Shown here: in pieces, positions 1-7,054 of the stretch
Numbering within the stretch: position 1 is the first letter of the stretch
How the letters are laid out: each line of letters begins with the position of its first letter
Assembly (NCBI GenBank): GCA_937981305.1
Contig: CALJPB010000392.1
Span: forward strand, 1-10,015
Length of the DNA stretch: 10,015 nucleotides
Direction: 5' to 3'
From: an uncultured Selenomonas sp.
Lineage (GTDB): Bacteria > Bacillota > Negativicutes > Selenomonadales > Selenomonadaceae
Translations under genes and position numbers: made by a program
The notes under the pieces: generated by a model
The model's database searches: none
The model's input: the letters and a program-made list of their open reading frames with translations, nothing else
What the model was told of the DNA's origin: nothing

Positions 1-800
1 GCGTCGGCGCGACGGAAAATGTGATGATGGCGGCATCCTGCGCCGAGGGGCAGACAATCCTTGAGAATCCCGCGTTGGAGCCGGAGATCGTCGATCTCGC
101 GAACTATCTGAACGTCATGGGGGCGCACGTTCGCGGCGCGGGAACGAACCGCATCAAGATCGACGGTGTGCCGGGACTCATGGCGGCGGACTACACGATC
201 ATCCCCGACCGCATTGAGGCGGGGACGTACATGGTCGCGGCGGCTATGACGGGCGGTGATGTCTTTATCGAGAACGCAATCAGCGAGCATCTGAAGCCTG
301 TCGTGGCGAAGCTCAAGGAGGCGGGCGCTGAGATCGAGGAGGACATTGCGGGGGTTCGCGTGCGTGCACATGGCAGGTTGAAGGCAATCGATCTCAAGAC
401 GATGCCCTATCCCGGCTTTCCGACGGATATGCAGGCGCAGTTCATGGCGATGCTTGCCGTTGCCGAGGGGACGAGCGTGGTGACGGAGACGGTCTTTGAG
501 AACCGCTTTATGCACGTGGACGAACTCGTACGCATGGGCGCACAGATCCGCGTGGACGGACGTGCGGCAACGGTCGAGGGCGGCCGCTTCCTCAAAGGCG
601 CAGCCGTGCGGGCGACCGATCTGCGTGCGGGCGCGGCGATGGTGCTCGCGGGACTCGTGGCAGACGGCGAGACGCGTGTCGGCTATATCCATCATATCGA
701 CCGTGGCTATGACGATCTCGTGGCAAAGCTCGTCGCGCTCGGTGCGGATATTCGCCGCACGGAGGGCGTATGGGACGAATGTGAAAAATCACTTGCATAA
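1..800 (+). CDS. murA: UDP-N-acetylglucosamine 1-carboxyvinyltransferase (MurA), 3' part
   Basis: MurA transfers enolpyruvate from phosphoenolpyruvate to UDP-GlcNAc in the cytoplasm, the first committed step of peptidoglycan synthesis. The gene enters from the left edge; the frame begins at base 3 and reads [11 protein letters not shown] at once, a conserved MurA segment about 160 residues into the usual ~420-residue protein. About 265 residues remain, so the N-terminal third with the PEP-reactive Cys loop lies outside the window. Visible family signatures are [11 protein letters not shown], the [10 protein letters not shown] segment, FPTDMQAQF (the Asp matches the catalytic Asp305 of E. coli MurA), [21 protein letters not shown] and [10 protein letters not shown] (Arg matches the C-terminal active-site Arg). 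The frame is intact to TAA at 798-800. No U-tract terminator follows directly, so transcripts may run through scfA to the terminator at 1010-1039. Many Firmicutes carry two murA paralogues; which one this is cannot be told here. Confidence 0.96.
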   Translation, partial: VGATENVMMAASCAEGQTILENPALEPEIVDLANYLNVMGAHVRGAGTNRIKIDGVPGLMAADYTIIPDRIEAGTYMVAAAMTGGDVFIENAISEHLKPVVAKLKEAGAEIEEDIAGVRVRAHGRLKAIDLKTMPYPGFPTDMQAQFMAMLAVAEGTSVVTETVFENRFMHVDELVRMGAQIRVDGRAATVEGGRFLKGAAVRATDLRAGAAMVLAGLVADGETRVGYIHHIDRGYDDLVAKLVALGADIRRTEGVWDECEKSLA

Positions 801-821
801 ATGGAATTTATGCGATAGAAT
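793..821 (+). promoter_or_regulatory. Probable promoter of the SCIFF gene, with an inverted repeat between the boxes
   Basis: A -10-like TAGAAT (816-821, 5 of 6 to consensus) sits 17 nt after a weak -35-like TTGCAT (793-798, 3 of 6). It overlaps the last codons of murA and would start transcription near 828, shortly before the scfA ribosome binding site. The spacer region holds an 8-bp perfect inverted repeat, GCATAAAT/ATTTATGC (795-802 and 806-813, 3-nt centre). There is no T-run after it, so it fits an operator better than a terminator. Inference only. Confidence 0.4.
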
Positions 822-854
822 GAAAGAATCGAACCGACGGAGGAGGAATGCGTT

Positions 855-992
855 ATGAAGCACATCAAAACGGTCAACAAGCCGACGATGCAGTCCACGC
901 TCTACACGGGCGGCTGCGGCGAATGCCAGGCATCCTGCCAGTCCGCCTGCAAGACTTCCTGCACGGTGGGCAACCAGCCCTGCGCGAAGTAA
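855..992 (+). CDS. scfA: SCIFF peptide (six cysteines in forty-five residues), ranthipeptide precursor
   Basis: This is a 45-codon gene beginning MKHIKTVNKP and ending QPCAK before TAA at 990-992. AGGAGG at 841-846 lies 8 nt before the ATG. The peptide has exactly six cysteines in forty-five residues (C21, C24, C28, C32, C36, C43). The GGCGEC, CQSACKTSC and TVGNQPC pattern is the near-invariant core of the SCIFF family (TIGR03973). The N-terminal ~20 residues are the leader and the Cys-rich rest is the core. In the family, a radical SAM maturase links Cys sulfur to acceptor side-chain carbons; in the Clostridium thermocellum homologue CteA the mapped link joins Cys32 to Thr37, and both positions are conserved here (C32, T37). 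The maturase scfB follows after a terminator. No dedicated exporter or protease gene is visible in the window. The final product and its role are not known from the sequence; roles in signalling are reported for clostridial ranthipeptides. Confidence 0.95.
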   Translation: MKHIKTVNKPTMQSTLYTGGCGECQASCQSACKTSCTVGNQPCAK

Positions 993-1009
993 GACGGGGG
1001 AATCGGCAC

Positions 1010-1039
1010 AGCCCTTCTCGTTTGCGAGAGGGGCTTTTT
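1010..1039 (+). terminator. Intrinsic terminator between SCIFF precursor and maturase
   Basis: An 11-bp stem (1010-1020 with 1025-1035, one G·U pair) with a TTTG loop is followed directly by a run of five T (1035-1039). It lies 17 nt after the scfA stop and 28 nt before the scfB start, with no promoter-like sequence in between. It should stop most murA/scfA transcripts and let scfB be made from read-through, giving more precursor than maturase. Confidence 0.85.
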
Positions 1040-1067
1040 CTGTGTGTTGGAGATCAAAGGAGAACAA

Positions 1068-2438
1068 ATGAAAACCCTCACGCATAAGTTCAAGCAGAAC
1101 GGTATGCACATTCTTGTCGATGTGAACAGCGGTGCGGTTCACGTGATCGATGAGATGATTTATGATATGATGGATGACTTTGACGGCACGAACGACGAGG
1201 CGGTTGTTGCGCGTCTTGCGGGCCGCTATCCCGAGGCGGAGCTGCGCGAGGCGTGCGGGGAGCTGCATGAGCTGATGGCGGCGGACGCACTCTTTGCGCC
1301 CAATATCGACGTACCGCCCACGTTCAAGTCGCGCGGGCTTGTGAAGTCGCTGTGCCTGATGGTGGCGCAGGACTGCAACCTGCGCTGTAAGTACTGTTTC
1401 GGCGACGGCGGCAGCTACGGCGGGCATCGGGCGATCATGAGCCCCGAGGTCGGACGCGCGGCGGTGGACTTTATCATCAATGGATGCGGCCCGAGGAAGC
1501 ACTGCGAGATCGACTTCTTCGGCGGCGAACCGCTGATGAATCTTGGTACGGTCAAGGAAGTCACAGCGTACGTCCGCAAACGCGAGCAGGAGACGGGCAA
1601 GGAGTTCAAGCTGACGCTGACGACAAACGGGATGCTCCTCTCGGACAAGAATATTGCGTGGCTGAACGACAACAACATCTCTGTCGTGCTCTCCTCGGAT
1701 GGGCGGCGCGAGGTGCACGATGCGATGCGTCCCGATGTGCGCGGCAACGGTTCGTACGATGTGGTGATGAAGAACTTCAAGAAGCTCGTGGACGCACGTG
1801 ACGGCAATGACTACTATCTACGTGGGACGTATACGCGCGAGAACCTCGATTTTACAAAGGATGTCCTCGCAATGAACGAGGCGGGGTTTGACATCCTCTC
1901 CATGGAGCCCGTTGTGCTGAAGGACAGCCCGCTCGGCTTCACGGAGGAGGATCTGCCGCGCATCTTTGCCGAGTACGATCATCTGACGGAGACGTACCTC
2001 AGCCGCGTGCGTGCGGGCAAGGGGTTCTTCTTCTTCCACTTCAACATGGATCTGAATCACGGCCCGTGCGTTGCGAAGCGTCTCGCGGGCTGCGGTGCGG
2101 GACATGAGTACTACGCCGTCGCGGAAAACGGCGATCTCTACCCGTGCCATCAGTTCGTCGGGCGCGAGGGCTATCGCCTCGGCTCGGTATTCACAGGCGT
2201 GGAAAATATGGAGCTGCCGACCTATTTCCGCAACTCCCATGTGCTCAATAAGCCGCTCTGCCGTGACTGCTGGGCCAGGTTCTATTGCAGCGGTGGCTGT
2301 CATGCGAACGCCGATCTCTTTCACGGGGACATCCGCCATCCCTACGAGGTCGGCTGCGCGATCCAGAAGAAGCGTCTTGAGTGCGCGATCCTCGTGCAGG
2401 CGGTACTCGCACTGGAGACGGAAGAAGGGACGAAATAA
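1068..2438 (+). CDS. scfB: SCIFF maturase, radical SAM/SPASM thioether-forming enzyme (ScfB/CteB type)
   Basis: This 456-residue radical SAM enzyme is expected to crosslink cysteines of the upstream SCIFF peptide (TIGR03974 family, CteB of C. thermocellum). The order is an N-terminal RiPP-recognition-like region (~1-80, opening MKTLTHKFKQNGMHILVDVN), a radical SAM core with the 4Fe-4S motif CNLRCKYC (C103, C107, C110), FFGGEP (150-155) for SAM binding, and a C-terminal SPASM region with C334, C342, C360, C398, C401, C407, C411 and C430 for two auxiliary clusters. All expected cysteines are present. I start at ATG 1068, with AAGGAG at 1057-1062 just upstream. The longer in-frame GTG at 1044 begins only 5 nt past the terminator T-run, has no ribosome binding site and would remove the leader, so it is unlikely. 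The TAA stop lies inside the left arm of a long inverted repeat. Expression probably depends on read-through from scfA. Confidence 0.95.
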   Translation: MKTLTHKFKQNGMHILVDVNSGAVHVIDEMIYDMMDDFDGTNDEAVVARLAGRYPEAELREACGELHELMAADALFAPNIDVPPTFKSRGLVKSLCLMVAQDCNLRCKYCFGDGGSYGGHRAIMSPEVGRAAVDFIINGCGPRKHCEIDFFGGEPLMNLGTVKEVTAYVRKREQETGKEFKLTLTTNGMLLSDKNIAWLNDNNISVVLSSDGRREVHDAMRPDVRGNGSYDVVMKNFKKLVDARDGNDYYLRGTYTRENLDFTKDVLAMNEAGFDILSMEPVVLKDSPLGFTEEDLPRIFAEYDHLTETYLSRVRAGKGFFFFHFNMDLNHGPCVAKRLAGCGAGHEYYAVAENGDLYPCHQFVGREGYRLGSVFTGVENMELPTYFRNSHVLNKPLCRDCWARFYCSGGCHANADLFHGDIRHPYEVGCAIQKKRLECAILVQAVLALETEEGTK

Positions 2439-2487
2439 GCAAACAAAAAGAAGTCACTGTGACAGTGACTTCTTTTTGTTTGCTTAT
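2435..2487. terminator. Bidirectional terminator, perfect 25-bp inverted repeat
   Basis: Bases 2435-2459 and 2463-2487 are perfect reverse complements around a TGA centre. The arms hold an A-rich run on one side and T-rich runs (TTCTTTTTGTTTGC) on the other, so RNA made from either strand forms a stem flanked by U-rich sequence. It lies between the convergent scfB (its stop codon is inside the left arm) and the chemoreceptor gene (stop at 2494-2496), and so serves both. Confidence 0.88.
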
Positions 2488-2493
2488 CAAGCT

Positions 2494-4436
2494 TTAAAGT
2501 TTGAAGCGTTGAACGTCTTTTTTGAGATCCTCGGCAAGCGTGGAGAGTGCTCCGGTTGAGGCGGCAATCTCGGTGTTCGATGCCGACTGTTCCTCGGCGA
2601 GAGCGGAGACATCGGTCGCCTCCTGGTGGATGATGTGGGAGATCTCGTGGAGCTTCTCGATGGCTGTCATCGCACTGTCTGCGCCTGAGCGTGTTTCCTG
2701 ACTTGCGACGGCGATCTTTTCGATCTCGACCGTGAGGGTCTGGATGAGGGCGGCGATGGTGTCGAACTTGCCGCCCGCCTGTTTGACCTGTTCGACGTTC
2801 TCCTTGACTTCTGCCTGCTGCTCCTTTGTGAGGTCAAACGCCGTCTGGATCTGTGCGGAGTTGTTGCTGATGATGCCGTTGATCTGCTGGGCGGCGGATT
2901 CAGACTCCTCCGCGAGCTTTCGAACCTCCTCTGCGACGATGGCAAAGCCGCGCCCCTGCTCGCCTGCACGCGCCGCTTCGATCGCTGCGTTCAGTGCGAG
3001 CAGCTTGGTCTGACCCGCGATGTCTGTAATCACCTCGTTGATGTCGGCGATGCTCTTGGAGCCGTCGTAGAGCTGCTGTACGGCATCGCCGACCTGCTTT
3101 GCTCCTGCGGCGATGCGCTCGACACCGCGCACGAGTTCGTTCAGTGTCTCGCGCCCTTCCTGCGTCTCGGTGTGCGTGGACTCTGCGACGGCGGTCACAT
3201 CGGCGATGGACTGCGCGACGATCTCCATCTGTCCCGTCGTCTGCTGCGCCTTTGCTGTGGCATCCTCGACGATGCGGCTCTGCTCGGCGATGTTGATGAC
3301 GGCGGCTGCTGCGGTCTGGGCGCTGGCTGCAACGTTCGTTGTATTGGAGGAGAGTTCCTCGGAAGCCGTTGAGACCTGTTCGGCGGCGCGTGCGCTTCCC
3401 GCCACCATATCACGCAGGAAACGCACCATCTTGGTGCAGTTGTTTTGAAGCGAACCGATTTCGTCCGTCCGATTGCTTTCCGCGAGACGGTGCGAGAGAT
3501 CGCCGCCCGCAATTTTTGCAATGGTGTCGTCGAGCACCGACATCGGGATGGTGATCTCGCGGATGAAGAGCGTGACGATTCCTCCGAGGATGAGGAAGGC
3601 GATGAGGCTGACCAGTGCGATGATGAGAGAGACGTGTGTGACAGCGGCGAATGCCTCGTCATGTGGGACGTTCACGACAACGGTCCAACCTGTTGTGCCG
3701 ACCGGACGGGAGGCGAAGTACATCTCCTGCCCGTCAAACTCGGCTGTGAACACTTCCTCCTTGTTCGACATCAGACGTGCGGCGAGATCCTTGTACTTGC
3801 CGCCGTCCAGCTCCGTGATGGACGGGCCTTTGAACTCGTGGTCGTGATGATAGACGAACTCGCCCTTCGGACCGAGCACGAACACCGATCCGGTCTCACC
3901 GACCTGGATCTTGTCGAAGAGATTCATGACCTCCGCGAGTGAGACATCCAAGCCAATGACTGCGACAAGTGACCCGTTCTGGATCATCGGCTTGCCGAGT
4001 GTGACGGTGATGCCCGTGCCGCCGACCGTCGACCAATATGGCTCGGTCATAAAGACCTTGCCTGTCGCGACCGCACCCTTGAACCACGGACGTGTGCTCG
4101 CATCGAAGCCCGCGGCGACTCCGTCCTTCGTGAGCATGACACCGTTTGGATACGCATAGAGCAGAACAGAGGCGTTGTCCGCCCTTGTAATCGCTTGGAA
4201 AGCTGCGTTCATATCTTCGGGTGCAGGCGTCTTGTTGTTCCATGCGATTGCGACGGAATCCATCCGATGAAGTCATCGAGTGCCATTTCGCAGCGCGATG
4301 CCGTCTCCCGCATGATTGCCGCAGTGGATGTCTCGATGGAGTTGATGGCAATCGTGCGGATGATGAGTCCAAGGATGAAAAAGGCAAGCAGGAGCGGTAC
4401 ACCGATCCCGATCATCAGTTTTGGACGAAGTTTCAT
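2494..4436 (-). pseudogene. Methyl-accepting chemotaxis protein (dCache-HAMP-MA), apparent frameshift near codon 58
   Basis: This is a membrane chemoreceptor that would signal to CheA/CheW. Reading starts at ATG 4436-4434 (GGGAG at 4444-4448, 7 nt upstream) with MKLRPKLMIG and TM1 (~residues 7-29), and runs to about DDFIG at residue 58. There the frame is lost. The rest continues in another frame from 4263 ([10 protein letters not shown]) to TAA at 2494-2496. Joined, the product is 647 residues, normal for the family: a dCache-like sensor (RPWFKGA at ~116-122, VIGLDVSL at ~160), TM2 (~269-292), HAMP, and a signalling domain with the conserved tip around [20 protein letters not shown] (~470-490). 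The shift fits loss of one base (or gain of two), and the new frame has a stop at 4273-4275, so the site lies within about 4260-4273. The 3' frame alone lacks TM1 and part of the sensor. True mutation and sequencing error are both possible. The Arg-Trp of the sensor motif resembles amino-acid-binding dCache domains, but the ligand is unknown. Confidence 0.9.
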
Positions 4437-4529
4437 AACAGTTCTCCCAACTCGAAATGATTGATGCGACTTGTTTTTACATTTTAACTTACACTTTAAT
4501 CATACTCCTTCCGGTTTTTGTTTTTTCTG

Positions 4530-4538
4530 ATTATAGCA
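4530..4538 (-). promoter_or_regulatory. Extended -10 promoter candidate for the chemoreceptor gene
   Basis: On the minus strand the sequence reads TGCTATAAT: a perfect -10 TATAAT (4535-4530) with the extended TGn element. No good -35 box is seen 16-18 nt upstream, which is usual for extended -10 promoters. Transcription would start near 4523, giving a leader of about 85 nt. No sigma-28-type motaxis promoter was recognised. Confidence 0.5.
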
Positions 4539-4667
4539 TGGGCTTTGGGATTTTACTATAAGCGAGATAAAATAAATTTATTCAATAATATATAGTAATA
4601 AAAAGAAAATATTGTATAGTACTATCCGAGAGGGGGGCGCATTGCGGGCAGATCTCTTTTTGTATTC

Positions 4668-4696
4668 TTGTCAAGGCGTGGGGAAAATGATAAAAT
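4668..4696 (+). promoter_or_regulatory. Sigma-70/SigA-type promoter of the permease operon
   Basis: TTGTCA (4668-4673, 5 of 6) and TAAAAT (4691-4696, 5 of 6) are separated by exactly 17 nt. The predicted start near 4703 gives a leader of about 34 nt before the ATG at 4737. It probably drives the permease, DUF3084 and YqgF-like genes together. Confidence 0.7.
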
Positions 4697-4736
4697 AGAG
4701 CGAATGGCTTCGATGGAAAAATCAGAGGAGAATGCT

Positions 4737-5837
4737 ATGCGCCTAAAGATCCGTATCCTCGACAAATACATCTTTCGGGAGGTCTTTCTGTCCTTCCTCT
4801 TTGCGATCTGTGCGTTCTCGGCGGTCTTTATCGGCTCGGGTACGCTCTTTCGCATTGCGCAGTACATTACGGACTATGGTGCGTCGCTGCCGTCGATCCT
4901 CAAGATCTTTGTGTTCAGTCTCCCCGGGGTCGTTATGTGGACGTTCCCGATGTCGATGCTGCTCGCGAGTCTCCTGACGTTCGGGCGGCTGTCCTCGGCG
5001 AGTGAAATCACGGCGATGAAGTCCTGCGGCATCGGATTCGGTCGGATTGCCGCGCCTGCGATTCTCCTTGGATTCGTCGTGAGTGTCGGCGCGATTCTCT
5101 TCAACGAGCACGTTGTTCCGCGCGCGAATACGGCATACCGCAATGTGATCTACTATGAGATCGAGGGCAATACGGCGATGAAGTCGCAGGAGCATCTCAT
5201 CATCAAGGAGATTGACGATGGGAAAATCCAACGGCTCGTCTATGCACGCGCCTTTGATGCGGAGCAGCAGCGTCTCACGGGAGTTAGTCTCCAGGTGTTC
5301 GGCGCGGACGGCAAGGTCACGCACGTCGAGAATGCGGAGTATGCGGAGTGGACGGGTTCGGAGTGGATCATGCACAAGGGCGATGTCTACGAGATCGCCA
5401 ATGAGCACATCGAGCGGCGGATGCGCTTTGAGACGCAGGTGCTGCCCGTGCAGCAGGATCCGCGTCAGATCATCCGTGAGCAAAAGAAGCCCGAGGAGAT
5501 GACGATGCGCGAGCTGCGTCACCAGATCGCACTCATGCAGACGCAGTATGTCAACACGACGAAGCTCGAGACGGAGCTGTATCAGCGCGTGTCGATCCCG
5601 ATGGCGAGCCTCATCTTTACGCTCATCGGCGTTCCCTTGGGGCTTCAGCCGACGCGCAACTCATCCTCGGCGGGCTTTGCGATGAGCGTTATCATCATCT
5701 TTATCTACTATGCACTTATGACGATGGGCAATGCGTTTGCGCGCGGCGAGGTGCTGCCCGCCCTGCCGGCGGTGTGGCTGCCGAACATCGTTGGCATCAT
5801 CGCGGGGGCGTATCTTCTGCGCCGCGCATCGCAATAA
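4737..5837 (+). CDS. LptF/LptG family permease (YjgP/YjgQ), LPS export ABC transporter subunit
   Basis: This 366-residue inner-membrane protein is of the LptF/LptG family, which with the LptB ATPase extracts lipopolysaccharide from the inner membrane and passes it to the Lpt bridge. It shows the family layout: three N-terminal membrane segments (~16-40, 54-83, 102-123), a hydrophilic periplasmic beta-jellyroll region (~124-280), then three C-terminal segments (~285-303, 312-332, 343-362). Family-like stretches are FRIAQYITDYG, LLTFGRLSSASEITAMKSCG and ELYQRVSIPMASLIFTLIGV. I start at ATG 4737 because AGAGGAG ends 6 nt before it; upstream in-frame codons lie over or just beside the predicted promoter. 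LptF and LptG cannot be told apart by eye, so no symbol is given. The gene implies an outer membrane with LPS, which among Firmicutes points to Negativicutes. DUF3084 follows after 41 nt, probably in the same transcript. Confidence 0.92.
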   Translation: MRLKIRILDKYIFREVFLSFLFAICAFSAVFIGSGTLFRIAQYITDYGASLPSILKIFVFSLPGVVMWTFPMSMLLASLLTFGRLSSASEITAMKSCGIGFGRIAAPAILLGFVVSVGAILFNEHVVPRANTAYRNVIYYEIEGNTAMKSQEHLIIKEIDDGKIQRLVYARAFDAEQQRLTGVSLQVFGADGKVTHVENAEYAEWTGSEWIMHKGDVYEIANEHIERRMRFETQVLPVQQDPRQIIREQKKPEEMTMRELRHQIALMQTQYVNTTKLETELYQRVSIPMASLIFTLIGVPLGLQPTRNSSSAGFAMSVIIIFIYYALMTMGNAFARGEVLPALPAVWLPNIVGIIAGAYLLRRASQ

Positions 5838-5878
5838 AGTTTATGGAAACGATTTTTGATCGAAAGGGGTGACGCACC

Positions 5879-7054
5879 GTGTACGGTATCACACTCATTT
5901 TCGTGCTCGCTGTTGTGGGCGGCGTCATCGCTCTGATCGGCGACCGCCTCGGCACGCGCATCGGCAAGAAGAAGCTGTCGATCTTCGGGCTGCGTCCGCG
6001 CCACACGGCGGTTCTGGTGACGGTCGTTACGGGGATCTGCATCACAACGGTGACGTTTGGCATCATGGCGGCGGTATCGGAGAATGTCCGCACGGCACTC
6101 TTTGGCATGGATCGGCTGAACGCCATGATCGCCGATACGCGTGCCGCGCTTGACTTTACCTCGGGCGAACTCGAGCGTGCCAAGAACGAGCAGGAGCAGG
6201 CGAGCGGCGAGCTGGCAAAGTCGGAGGCGGAGATTGCGCGTCTGAGCGGAGAACAGGCGGATCTGCGTGCCGAATCCGATCGTCTCGCGGCGGGCAATCG
6301 TGCGCTCACGAGGGAGAAGGAAGGCCTTGTCTCCCTGAACGGCCGCCTTGCGGGCGAGAATGAAACGCTGCAGGCGGATATCCAGGCGCTCGGTGTCCGT
6401 GCGAACGAATTGCGCGAAAACATATTGAATCTCCGCGAGGGGAATATCGTCTATCAGGCGGGGGAGATCATCGCAAGCGGGACGATCCCCGCAGGGCTTT
6501 CGCACGATGAGGTCGAGCGCGGCATGGCGGGGATCGCGCAGCTCGGTACGCGCAATATCTCGGCACGTCTCGGCGAGAACCATACGGATCAGGACATCTG
6601 GATCTACAGCCCCGAGTACGAAGCTGCCGTGCGTGCGATTGAGCAGAGTTCCGTCGATATGATTGTGCGCATTGTTGCGGCGGGCAATCTTGTGCGCGGC
6701 GATGAAGTACGCGCCTCGATCGAGCTCTATCCAAACCGTATCATTTATCATAACGGAGAGTTGATTATTGCCCGCGTCTATGCGCCCGAGGGGTTTGGAA
6801 ACGCCTCCGAGCAGACGGTCATGGCATTTCTGCGCGAGGTCAATGCGGCGGCATCGGCGAAGGGGATTCTGCCCGACCCGATCCGCGGCACGGTCGGCGT
6901 GATCGAGGGCGCGGAGTTCTACAGTCTCGTACAGGAACTCGCGGCACATACGAATCCCGTCGTCATCTCTGCGTATGCGGACGGCGATACGGATGCGATG
7001 GGGCCTTTGCGGTTGAAATTTAAGATGGAACGTGAAGATGGGAGCGGGACGTGA
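5879..7054 (+). CDS. DUF3084 domain-containing membrane-anchored coiled-coil protein
   Basis: This is a 391-residue protein of unknown function, recognised as DUF3084 by its N-terminal pattern: a membrane segment (~4-20), the basic stretch GDRLGTRIGKKKLSIFGLRP (21-40), then a second membrane segment (~43-66). A long heptad-rich coiled coil (~76-188, many Glu, Ala, Leu and Arg) follows, then a mixed alpha/beta C-terminal region of about 200 residues without enzyme motifs I recognise. The start is GTG 5879, with AAAGGGGTG ending 7 nt before it; no better ATG exists near. Its stop TGA overlaps the GTG of the next gene by 4 nt, so the two are probably translationally coupled. The architecture suggests an envelope or scaffold role linked to the upstream LPS permease or the downstream nuclease-like protein; this is inference. 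Confidence 0.85.
   Translation: MYGITLIFVLAVVGGVIALIGDRLGTRIGKKKLSIFGLRPRHTAVLVTVVTGICITTVTFGIMAAVSENVRTALFGMDRLNAMIADTRAALDFTSGELERAKNEQEQASGELAKSEAEIARLSGEQADLRAESDRLAAGNRALTREKEGLVSLNGRLAGENETLQADIQALGVRANELRENILNLREGNIVYQAGEIIASGTIPAGLSHDEVERGMAGIAQLGTRNISARLGENHTDQDIWIYSPEYEAAVRAIEQSSVDMIVRIVAAGNLVRGDEVRASIELYPNRIIYHNGELIIARVYAPEGFGNASEQTVMAFLREVNAAASAKGILPDPIRGTVGVIEGAEFYSLVQELAAHTNPVVISAYADGDTDAMGPLRLKFKMEREDGSGT

Larger units (their letters stand above)
4437..4736. other. Divergent intergenic region with AT-rich island
   Basis: This is 300 bases without a protein gene between the minus-strand chemoreceptor and the plus-strand permease. Roughly 4460-4625 is strikingly AT-rich against GC-rich neighbours. 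It holds the probable chemoreceptor promoter (4530-4538, minus), a 12-bp palindrome AATAAATTTATT (4571-4582), a 10-bp palindrome ATAGTACTAT (4616-4625), and three ACTATA/TATAGT hexamers at 4555, 4591 and 4615. The last ~110 bases become GC-richer and carry the permease promoter. I see no convincing RNA gene. Confidence 0.6.

Noticed and set aside
1044..1067. Longer GTG start for scfB
   Set aside because: It would begin 5 nt past the terminator T-run without a ribosome binding site; ATG 1068 has AAGGAG properly spaced.
848..1087. 79-codon plus-strand frame overlapping the SCIFF gene
   Set aside because: It starts 7 bases before the SCIFF ATG in another frame, has no family resemblance and runs through the terminator; the 45-residue SCIFF product is unmistakable.
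789..1718. 309-codon minus-strand frame opposite scfA/scfB
   Set aside because: An antisense shadow of GC-rich coding DNA: it covers the terminator and most of the radical SAM core, and is Arg/His-rich without domain motifs.
4668..4736. Upstream starts for the LptF/LptG permease (TTG 4668, ATG 4704, ATG 4713)
   Set aside because: TTG 4668 is part of the -35 box and the ATGs lie at or just after the predicted transcription start without ribosome binding sites; ATG 4737 has AGGAG at 6 nt.
4622..4867. 81-codon minus-strand frame reaching into the intergenic region
   Set aside because: Arg/Lys-rich antisense shadow of the permease 5' end with no ribosome binding site or family match.
5708..6949. 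413-codon minus-strand frame opposite the permease 3' end and DUF3084
   Set aside because: Longer than the DUF3084 gene, but it has Arg/Asp/His-rich shadow composition, no membrane or enzyme motifs, and crosses two genes with good ribosome binding sites.
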